Below are positions 1-4,944 of a stretch of 5,075 nucleotides of DNA, piece by piece. The notes under the pieces are model-generated. The model made no database searches, was not told the DNA's origin, and saw only the letters and a program-made list of their open reading frames with translations. Position 1 is the stretch's first letter. The number at the start of each line of letters is the position of its first letter. The DNA is from JBBTWO01 sp038062745 (GTDB taxonomy: Bacteria > Patescibacteriota > Microgenomatia > UBA8517): the NCBI GenBank assembly GCA_038062745.1, contig JBBTWO010000029.1:1-5075 (forward strand), read 5' to 3'. The position numbers and the translations under genes are program-made.

Positions 1-963
1 TACGGCCAAGAAAAAATAAATCAATACACCAGATTCTTAACTATTCCCTTGGCTGCCATGCAAGCTTTTGGAATGTATTTGCTTTTGCGGGGGCAAGGAA
101 TTATGTCTACCCTGACACCTATCCAATTAGTAGCACTAATAGCAACCATGATTACCGGAACCATGTTATCAATTTGGCTTGGGGAACTGATTACTGAATA
201 TGGAGTAGGTAATGGAGTTTCTTTCCTTATTTTTGCTGGAATAATATCGGCATTGCCAACGGCAATTATTCAAACCAAGGATTTTGTAACTACTGAAAAC
301 ATTGCCAAGATTGGGATATTTATTCTGATCGCCGTAATAGTTATGGCTCTTGTTGTGTTTATCTCAGAAGCCGTCAGAAGAATCCCGGTTCATTATGCCA
401 GACGCAGCAGGGGCGAAGTAGCTGGCGCTACTTCCTATATGCCTCTTAAATTAAATCAAGCAGGAGTAATACCAATAATCTTTGCCGTATCTCTTATCCT
501 TATGCCTTCTATGGCGGCTAATTTCTTGGGATCTTCAGGAAATGCACAACTAGCAAAGGTAGCCCAGGATGTTGCAGCAGCCCTCAATCCTCAATCACTT
601 CTGTATAATGTTTTGTACTTTGTCTTAGTTGTTGCCTTTACTTATTTTTATACAACAGTTGTCTTTAATCCCGAAAAAATTGCTGAGAGTTTACAAAAAA
701 ATGGTGGCTTTATTCCAGGAACCAGACCGGGTCCACAAACTGCAAAATATTTGGGATCGGTCTTAAATAAAATTACCCTTGCCGGAGCCCTTTTCTTAGG
801 AGTTATTGCAATTTTGCCTTCAATTGTTCAAACATTTGTCAATATTCCCAACTTAGTTGTTGGGGGAACAGGACTTCTAATAGTTGTTTCAGTTGTTATT
901 GAAATGACCCGTGACTTGGAATCACAACTTATAATGCGAAAGTATGACCACTTCATAAAATAA
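1..963 (+). CDS. secY: Protein translocase subunit SecY, 5'-truncated by the window edge
   Basis: SecY is the channel-forming subunit of the SecYEG translocon in the cytoplasmic membrane. The frame is open from base 1, so the first 100 or so residues lie outside; 320 residues are visible and the TTG at 49 is not the true start. The fragment opens with the INQYTR motif just before TM3. By eye, hydrophobic segments fall near fragment residues 12-29, 38-65, 72-90, 103-124, 153-176, 200-224, 258-280 and 285-308, matching TM3 to TM10. The cytosolic loop C4 has RRIPVHYARR (126-135). Loop C5 has FIPGTRPG, with Arg242 at the position of the essential E. coli Arg357, which engages SecA and the ribosome. 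The C-terminus ends shortly after TM10, as is usual. It ends in TAA only 5 nt before the next gene, which is not the usual neighbour adk. The family assignment is secure. Confidence 0.98.
   Translation, partial: YGQEKINQYTRFLTIPLAAMQAFGMYLLLRGQGIMSTLTPIQLVALIATMITGTMLSIWLGELITEYGVGNGVSFLIFAGIISALPTAIIQTKDFVTTENIAKIGIFILIAVIVMALVVFISEAVRRIPVHYARRSRGEVAGATSYMPLKLNQAGVIPIIFAVSLILMPSMAANFLGSSGNAQLAKVAQDVAAALNPQSLLYNVLYFVLVVAFTYFYTTVVFNPEKIAESLQKNGGFIPGTRPGPQTAKYLGSVLNKITLAGALFLGVIAILPSIVQTFVNIPNLVVGGTGLLIVVSVVIEMTRDLESQLIMRKYDHFIK
956..961 (+). promoter_or_regulatory. Possible -10 element (TAAAAT) for a leaderless transcript of the 489-residue gene
   Basis: TAAAAT differs from the TATAAT consensus by one base and lies 7 nt before the ATG at 969, inside the last codons of secY. 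No SD-like sequence precedes that ATG, and I see no good -35 at normal spacing. A perfect TATAAT also occurs at 930-935 and would give a short leader instead. AT-rich sequence makes chance matches likely. The main support is that the next two genes show the same arrangement. Confidence 0.3.
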
Positions 964-968
964 CAAAT

Positions 969-2438
969 ATGACAGAATCTACTGCTTCTGTAATTGACTA
1001 TAGAAAGATACACGAACACACTCCAACTACTCCAAGTGAGGCAGTGGATGTTATTAATGGATTCATTGGGTCTCACAAAGATAGGTTACTTTTTTCAATA
1101 TCTAATATGGAAAAAGCGATAGACATCTTGGGAAATAGCTTAGGTGTACCTGCTGATTATCATTTCGCTAGTACAAGCTTGTTGAGATTGGCACAGTTAA
1201 TACCTAAAAAAGATGAAGAATATACAGAAACTGAATCATCAAAATATGCGAAAGAAATTGGAGAGTATGCATTGCGGATAGTTGCTTGTGAAGCACACAA
1301 TATTAAGGAGAATTTTCCACTTAATCAAAGTATATCGTCCATGCTTGTTGAAGTACTATTTGATAGGGACACTGAAGTAATTGACGACTTTGTCAAAAAA
1401 CAAAGAGTGTGGTTGCTAAAAAATAGCAAAGATGATGTAGACAACGGATTAAGACAGCAAGACACAAATGCATTTGATTTATTGAAATACTATGCTAAGT
1501 ACGACAGATTGGGATTCGAGTCATTCAGAGAAGCTATTGATAAAGCATGTGACCCAGAGGCAAATGAATATGGCAGAATTAATTGCATTGCCTGGCTTAA
1601 TAAACCGGGTGAATTAAGGACTGAAATAATTGGAAGAAAAAAAGCCAAAGAGTATTTAAGTACATTTGGATACTCAGACGATGAGATTGATGGACTAGCG
1701 AGAGTATGGCGAAGGAGTCAGGAGCCCAAAGAACTTCATCGAGCATTTGCTGACAACTTGAGGTGTATTAGTCGCATAGAAAAAAGAAGACCAGGGATTG
1801 CAAAAAGATTGACTGATCAATTTGGAATCAAATGTTTTGGTCGTTACCCGGAAGATGTGCTAATTGAACAGAATGATTTTGCAAAAGATAGCGACAATCC
1901 ATATGGAATAATTATTTTTCCATCTGAGGATTATAACGGTGGTTTTTATCAAGATGTTGACGCAATAGATGAACTTTTTCAAGATTTGTATGTAATAAAT
2001 GGCAATCATGGAGTGAAATTTAATTTACGAATATATGAAAGCAAAGATTTACTTCAAGTTGGTAAGGCAATAGTTGGTTCAAACAGAAAATGGGGGAAGA
2101 TTAGCTTTTTACTAATTGGGGGACATGGTAGCCAGAATTCAATTAGTTTTGCGTTTGATAGTCAATTAACCAAACAAAACATTTTAGATGGAGCTGGAAT
2201 TAAAAGAATATCTACTTATTTCGTTGACGATCCAACAGTGGGATTAATTTCTTGTAGTACAGGAAAAAAATCTGGAATTGGACACGAAATGTCAAAATTG
2301 GGCGCAACAGTAATCGGACCAAGGAGTGACACAAATGTAGATATTATTGCTGCTCATTTGGTGGGCGGTAAATTAGATATAAATATTACCTACTCTAAAG
2401 GTACCACAAGTAAATACCGTACTGGTGTACTTGATTAA
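969..2438 (+). CDS. Caspase-like (clan CD type) putative cysteine peptidase with a long helical N-terminal region
   Basis: This 489-residue protein has no signal peptide or membrane segment, so it is probably cytosolic. Residues 1 to about 265 look mostly helical and match no domain I can name. A linker follows with RPGIAKR (274-280) and FGRYPED (290-296). Residues 311-489 read as an alternating alpha/beta fold: strands at YGIIIF (312-317), KFNLRIY (350-356) and KISFLLI (377-383), then GGHG with His386. The next strand is VGLISCS with Cys429, then GATVIGP (445-451). A His at the end of one strand and a Cys at the end of the next, 43 residues apart, is the catalytic layout of clan CD peptidases (caspase, legumain, gingipain and CHAT types). 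I infer a peptidase; substrate and subfamily are unknown. The ATG at 969 is the first start after secY and has no SD. The gene interrupts the usual secY-adk adjacency. The ORF is certain; the enzymatic class is likely but not proven. Confidence 0.85.
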   Translation: MTESTASVIDYRKIHEHTPTTPSEAVDVINGFIGSHKDRLLFSISNMEKAIDILGNSLGVPADYHFASTSLLRLAQLIPKKDEEYTETESSKYAKEIGEYALRIVACEAHNIKENFPLNQSISSMLVEVLFDRDTEVIDDFVKKQRVWLLKNSKDDVDNGLRQQDTNAFDLLKYYAKYDRLGFESFREAIDKACDPEANEYGRINCIAWLNKPGELRTEIIGRKKAKEYLSTFGYSDDEIDGLARVWRRSQEPKELHRAFADNLRCISRIEKRRPGIAKRLTDQFGIKCFGRYPEDVLIEQNDFAKDSDNPYGIIIFPSEDYNGGFYQDVDAIDELFQDLYVINGNHGVKFNLRIYESKDLLQVGKAIVGSNRKWGKISFLLIGGHGSQNSISFAFDSQLTKQNILDGAGIKRISTYFVDDPTVGLISCSTGKKSGIGHEMSKLGATVIGPRSDTNVDIIAAHLVGGKLDINITYSKGTTSKYRTGVLD

Positions 2439-2468
2439 CTCCAGTTAAATAATTCTGCTTTTCATTCT

Positions 2469-2483
2469 TATAATGTATATAAT
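2469..2483 (+). promoter_or_regulatory. Double -10 element upstream of the pentapeptide-repeat gene
   Basis: Two perfect TATAAT hexamers occur at 2469-2474 and 2478-2483 in the 51-nt gap after the peptidase-like gene. The second ends 6 nt before the ATG at 2490, so transcription would begin at or next to the start codon and give a leaderless mRNA. No SD is visible before that ATG. The best -35 candidate is a weak TTAAAT at 2445-2450, 18 nt upstream of the first hexamer. Two consensus hexamers in so short a gap make a promoter plausible, though the region is AT-rich. Confidence 0.5.
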
Positions 2484-2489
2484 TGGTCA

Positions 2490-3065
2490 ATGTTGAAAAA
2501 CAAAACTTTTGAAAAAGAAGAGTTAAAAGGTCAAGATTTGGAAAATGAGATCTTTGTTTCATGTCGATTTATTGGTTGTGATTTGAGATTTACTTCATTT
2601 AGAAATTGTGAGTTCAAAGTGTGTGACCTTACTGGATGTATTTTTGATATGACTAGTTTTTTTGGTTGTAAGTTTCCTGAAACAAAATTGTCTAATTTAA
2701 ACTTTTCCGAAGTAAGCATTAAAGAATGTGATTTTTCGCTTTGTGTTGCTGAAAATTGTATTTTTGAACAATTTAGAGACAAAGCCAAGGTTATTAGAAA
2801 AAGTTTTGATTTAAGAAATTCTAATTTCAGTCACGCCAACTTTTCCCGCTCAATTTTTAATTTTTGTAATTTAGCAAAAAATAGTTTTAATGAATCAAAT
2901 TTAGAGGGGGTTGTTTTTGAAAGATGTGATTTATCAGAAACAGATTTCAATGGAGCAAATATCACAGGGGTCAATTTCAATAACTCAAAGATTGATAAAA
3001 CAAAACTAGACTTAAATGGTTTCATTCACTTTGGAAATTCCAAGGGATTTGTGATTTCTCAGTAA
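2490..3065 (+). CDS. Pentapeptide-repeat protein with a right-handed quadrilateral beta-helix (Qnr/MfpA-like architecture)
   Basis: The 191 residues are almost entirely tandem pentapeptides of the form x-[ND]-[LF]-x-x. The central Phe/Leu/Ile positions run every five residues from 7 to 92 (18 repeats). An 11-residue basic insert (95-105, FRDKAKVIRKS) shifts the register by one, and 14 more repeats have centres from 108 to 173. A non-repeat cap ends in GFVISQ. All 11 cysteines (25, 30, 40, 45, 50, 60, 80, 85, 90, 126, 146) sit at the i-2 position, which faces the core of such helices. The family folds into a rod; some members (Qnr, MfpA) mimic DNA and protect or inhibit DNA gyrase, but most have no known function. 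A loop interrupting the coils resembles Qnr in plan only. There is no signal peptide. The gene is very AT-rich (14/60 and 16/60 G+C in two hand-counted lines), against about 29-30/60 in parts of map. The fold is secure; the function is unknown. Confidence 0.93.
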   Translation: MLKNKTFEKEELKGQDLENEIFVSCRFIGCDLRFTSFRNCEFKVCDLTGCIFDMTSFFGCKFPETKLSNLNFSEVSIKECDFSLCVAENCIFEQFRDKAKVIRKSFDLRNSNFSHANFSRSIFNFCNLAKNSFNESNLEGVVFERCDLSETDFNGANITGVNFNNSKIDKTKLDLNGFIHFGNSKGFVISQ

Positions 3066-3103
3066 AATAATATTTAATCCTATTTTTGAGCTTCATTTTG
3101 GAA

Positions 3104-3109
3104 TATAAT
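3104..3109 (+). promoter_or_regulatory. -10 element (TATAAT) directly upstream of adk
   Basis: A perfect TATAAT ends 8 nt before the adk ATG at 3118, in the 52-nt gap after the pentapeptide-repeat gene. Transcription would start within a base or two of the ATG, giving a leaderless or near-leaderless adk message. The only SD-like string is AGG at 3110-3112, which is weak. No convincing -35 is seen: TTGAGC at 3086-3091 is only 12 nt upstream, too close. A promoter here would uncouple the adk-map-infA-rpmJ-rpsM block from the inserted genes. Confidence 0.5.
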
Positions 3110-3117
3110 AGGCATAT

Positions 3118-3753
3118 ATGAATATTATATTTCTTGGTCCTCAAGGGTCTGGTAAAGGAACACAAGCAAAGGTATTAGCTGAAAAATTCGGCCTTTTCTA
3201 CTTGAGTACTGGAGAGATGTTTAGAGAAATTCAAAAGACTAATCAAGAAATTGCCGAAATGATGAATAGTGGGGTTTTGATTCCGGATGAGTTGGTCATT
3301 AAATATTTATTTGAATATTTGGAAAGCAAAAAAATATATGACAATTTGGTGATTGATGGTACGCCAAGAAGCGTATTTCAATACGAAGAAATAAACAAAT
3401 GGTTTGCAACAAAAGGTACAAAATTTAATTTAGCAATTTTGTTACAAATTAGCCGTGCGGAAAGCATAAAAAGATTGTCTTCTCGAAGGCAGGATAAAAA
3501 TACTGGTAAGATTTACAATCTTTTAACCAACCCTCCCGGCGCAGATGTGAAGGCTGAAGATTTAACCCAAAGAGAAGATGATACCCCGGTCGCTATTGGA
3601 AAGAGACTGGATGAGTATGAAGAAAAGACAAAACCATTAATTGATGTATTAAGAGAGGATGGGATACTAGTTGAGGTAGATGGAGAAAGACCAATTGATG
3701 AAATTCAGCAAGACTTGGTGGCAATTGTAGAAAAGGTTAAAAATGCAAGTTAA
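3118..3753 (+). CDS. adk: Adenylate kinase
   Basis: This cytosolic enzyme interconverts ATP + AMP and 2 ADP. The 211-residue length is typical of long-LID bacterial forms. The P-loop GPQGSGKGT is at residues 7-15 with Lys13. The AMP-binding segment has STGEMFR (30-36) with Arg36, and the signature DGTPR (80-84) has Arg84. The LID spans about 121-158: it starts with SSRRQDKNTGKIY and ends near QREDD (151-155). It has no zinc-binding cysteines, so it is the zinc-free type. Arg152 and Arg163 match the other phosphate-contacting arginines. The signature is unusual in having Thr82 where Phe, Tyr or Ile is normal. The gene overlaps map by 11 nt, indicating translational coupling. In standard spc operons it follows secY directly; here two genes intervene. 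Confidence 0.98.
   Translation: MNIIFLGPQGSGKGTQAKVLAEKFGLFYLSTGEMFREIQKTNQEIAEMMNSGVLIPDELVIKYLFEYLESKKIYDNLVIDGTPRSVFQYEEINKWFATKGTKFNLAILLQISRAESIKRLSSRRQDKNTGKIYNLLTNPPGADVKAEDLTQREDDTPVAIGKRLDEYEEKTKPLIDVLREDGILVEVDGERPIDEIQQDLVAIVEKVKNAS
3731..3736 (+). promoter_or_regulatory. Ribosome binding site for map (AAAAGG)
   Basis: AAAAGG ends 6 nt before the map ATG at 3743 and lies inside the last codons of adk. With the 11-nt overlap it supports the choice of this start and translational coupling of map to adk. It is a moderate match to the SD consensus. Confidence 0.55.
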
Positions 3754-4492
3754 TATTAAAACCCCAGAAGAAGTAAAAATAATGGCTGAAGGAGGGAAAA
3801 AACTCTCTATTGTCAAAAACCAGCTTATAGAAGCTGTAAAAGTCGGGGTCAGTGCTGCAGAAATTGAGAAAATGGCAACTGAGGGCATAATTGCCCAAGG
3901 AGGCTCCCCTTCTTTTAAAATGGTTCCAGATTATTTCTGGACTACCTGCATAAATGTGAATGATGGTATTGTTCACGGTATTCCCCACAAAGACCTAATT
4001 TTCCAAGAAAATGACGTTGTCAGTGTTGATTTGGGAATGTTTTACAAAGGTTTCCATACGGACACGTCATTTAGCGTTTACCTGGGAAAAGACCCAAAGA
4101 TTGTGGAAATGTTGGCTGTGGGTAAAAAGGCCCTTAAAAACGCCATTGGTGAGGCGGCAGTGGGCAATCTGATGGCTGATATCTCATATGCGATTGAAAA
4201 AACCCTCGAATCTGGTAAACTAAACCCTGTAGAGTCATTGGTTGGTCATGGAGTGGGACGAGCCCTACATGAATATCCTCCGATCCCCTGTTTTGTAACT
4301 GGGGCAAGATCTGAGCAAATTGAAATTCAACAAGGATTTGTCTTGGCCATCGAGGTAATGTACACCCAAGGGAATCCGGAACTGGTAACAGACTCAGACG
4401 GTTGGACAATACGCACGAAAGATGGTAAGATATCAGCACTTTTCGAAGAGACCGTAGCGGTCACCGCCGACGGTCCTTTAATTTTGACTTGA
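3743..4492 (+). CDS. map: Methionine aminopeptidase, type I
   Basis: This enzyme removes the initiator methionine from nascent proteins, using two metal ions. The 249-residue protein is a compact type I form without an N-terminal extension. All expected active-site residues are present: His78 (GIVHGIP), the metal ligands Asp96 (SVDLG) and Asp107 (HTDTS), His169 (VGHGVGR), Glu204 (LAIEV) and Glu235 (LFEET). His176 (ALHEYP) matches the second catalytic histidine. Two residues next to ligands depart from the usual pattern: IEV where IEP is typical, and FEET where FEHT is typical. The start overlaps the end of adk by 11 nt and has an AAAAGG ribosome site. It ends in TGA, 10 nt before infA, and its codons are noticeably more G+C-rich than those of the inserted genes. 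Confidence 0.98.
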   Translation: MQVNIKTPEEVKIMAEGGKKLSIVKNQLIEAVKVGVSAAEIEKMATEGIIAQGGSPSFKMVPDYFWTTCINVNDGIVHGIPHKDLIFQENDVVSVDLGMFYKGFHTDTSFSVYLGKDPKIVEMLAVGKKALKNAIGEAAVGNLMADISYAIEKTLESGKLNPVESLVGHGVGRALHEYPPIPCFVTGARSEQIEIQQGFVLAIEVMYTQGNPELVTDSDGWTIRTKDGKISALFEETVAVTADGPLILT

Positions 4493-4502
4493 AAGCAAAA
4501 TA

Positions 4503-4718
4503 ATGGACGAAAAACAGAACACTATAATTGAAGGAGAAATTAGAGAAGCTTTGCCCAATACCATGTTTAAGATACTCTTAAACGATGGCCGGGAAGTACT
4601 TTGTACTCTCTCTGGTCGAATGAGAAAGAATTATGTCCGGGTTTTCCCAGGAGATAAGGTAAGAGTAGAAATGACACCGTATGACGATAAAAGGGGCAGA
4701 ATTGTATATAAAATTTAG
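4503..4718 (+). CDS. infA: Translation initiation factor IF-1
   Basis: IF-1 binds the ribosomal A site on the 30S subunit and works with IF-2 and IF-3 in start selection. The 71-residue length is that of the family. The S1-type OB fold shows its conserved strings: LPNTMFKI (17-24), LSGRMRKNYVRV (36-47), PGDKVRVEMTPYD (49-61) and RGRIVYKI (64-71). The ATG at 4503 lies 10 nt after the map stop and has only a weak SD-like GAAAG (4491-4495). Its TAG stop overlaps a strong AGGAG that belongs to the following leader region. Confidence 0.97.
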   Translation: MDEKQNTIIEGEIREALPNTMFKILLNDGREVLCTLSGRMRKNYVRVFPGDKVRVEMTPYDDKRGRIVYKI

Positions 4719-4721
4719 GAG
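4717..4721 (+). promoter_or_regulatory. Strong Shine-Dalgarno AGGAG not placed for the rpmJ start
   Basis: AGGAG is the best SD match in the window. It lies 7 nt before the ATG at 4729, the ideal spacing, but 79 nt before the true rpmJ ATG at 4801, which has no adjacent SD. It therefore drives the mini-ORF 4729-4755, or was the original rpmJ ribosome site before an insertion, or reaches the rpmJ start when the intervening RNA is folded. Confidence 0.6.
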
Positions 4722-4726
4722 TAAAA

Positions 4727-4784
4727 ATATGAAATTGGATTTGCAAAATATGTGAACAAGTTCACCAAGGGGTCAATTTCATAT
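4727..4784 (+). promoter_or_regulatory. Nested stem-loop in the infA-rpmJ leader
   Basis: A perfect 11-bp inverted repeat pairs ATATGAAATTG (4727-4737) with CAATTTCATAT (4774-4784), and a G-U pair (4738/4773) extends it inward. The loop between them contains a second perfect inverted repeat, GTGAAC (4752-4757) with GTTCAC (4760-4765), foldable as 5 bp closing a CAAG tetraloop. A further 7-nt complement, AAATTTA (4711-4717) with TAAATTT (4791-4797), could extend the structure outward. The outer stem buries the ATG at 4729. No T-run follows, so it is not a typical intrinsic terminator. I infer a role in rpmJ translation control or a small inserted element. Confidence 0.55.
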
Positions 4785-4806
4785 ATCAAATAAATTTGCT
4801 ATGAAA
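4728..4806 (+). repeat. 7-nt direct repeat TATGAAA flanking the leader insert
   Basis: TATGAAA occurs at 4728-4734 and 4800-4806, spaced exactly 72 nt apart. Both copies contain an ATG AAA start (Met-Lys), and the second is the rpmJ start. Removing one repeat unit would place the strong AGGAG 7 nt before the rpmJ ATG. The repeat could be a target-site duplication, the scar of a slippage event, or chance. Confidence 0.4.
4729..4755 (+). CDS. Possible 8-residue leader peptide (MKLDLQNM) upstream of rpmJ
   Basis: An ATG with an ideally placed AGGAG opens an 8-codon frame ending in TGA at 4753-4755. It shares the reading frame of rpmJ (start 72 nt downstream). The stop codon lies inside the inner hairpin 4752-4765, while the start codon lies in the left arm of the outer stem. 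The sequence predicts translation initiation here, but a frame this short may be an accident of displaced sequence. No function is assigned to the peptide. A role as a translated leader that opens the stem for rpmJ is possible. Confidence 0.3.
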   Translation: MKLDLQNM

Positions 4807-4914
4807 GTAAGAAGCTCAATCAAAACAATTTGTAAAGATTGTAAAATGGTACGCAGGAAAGGCGTACTTTACGTAATTTGCGTAAATCCAAAGCACAAGC
4901 AACGCCAAGGCTAA
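4801..4914 (+). CDS. rpmJ: 50S ribosomal protein L36 (bL36)
   Basis: L36 is a 37-residue zinc-ribbon protein of the large ribosomal subunit. The sequence starts MKVRSSIKTICKDCK and ends NPKHKQRQG, which is diagnostic. The zinc ligands Cys11, Cys14, Cys27 and His32 are all present, so this is the zinc-binding form. The start is fixed by family length and by an upstream in-frame TGA at 4753 with no other ATG, GTG or TTG in between. No SD lies next to the ATG; the strong AGGAG is 79 nt upstream, behind a stem-loop. It is followed by rpsM after 30 nt. Confidence 0.97.
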   Translation: MKVRSSIKTICKDCKMVRRKGVLYVICVNPKHKQRQG

Positions 4915-4944
4915 GTAAGTGCTTATAGGGACACAACAAAAAAT

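Noticed and set aside
49..51. TTG as a start codon for the first gene
   Set aside because: The frame is open back to base 1 and encodes the conserved SecY INQYTR segment upstream, so the gene is simply cut by the window edge.
828..1076. Minus-strand open frame across the secY end and the peptidase-like start
   Set aside because: It is antisense to two convincing genes, has no recognisable domain or ribosome site, and is explained as a shadow frame. The same holds for the minus-strand frames over the pentapeptide-repeat gene, adk and map.
2435..2448. TTAACTCCAGTTAA inverted repeat at the end of the peptidase-like gene as a terminator
   Set aside because: The stem is only 5-6 bp and AT-rich with no clear T-run after it, and the next gene starts within 50 nt; too weak to call.
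3086..3091. TTGAGC as the -35 box of the adk promoter
   Set aside because: The spacing to TATAAT at 3104 is 12 nt, well short of the usual 16-18 nt.
969..3753. Sharp base-composition breakpoint marking recent horizontal transfer
   Set aside because: Hand counts show the pentapeptide gene is very AT-rich, but adk, map and the peptidase-like gene vary widely from line to line (about 22-50% G+C), so no clean boundary can be drawn.
4753..4755. TGA read as glycine (code 25), joining the mini-ORF and rpmJ into one protein
   Set aside because: No in-frame TGA occurs in the other conserved genes, glycine uses GGN throughout, and map ends naturally in TGA, so TGA is a stop here.
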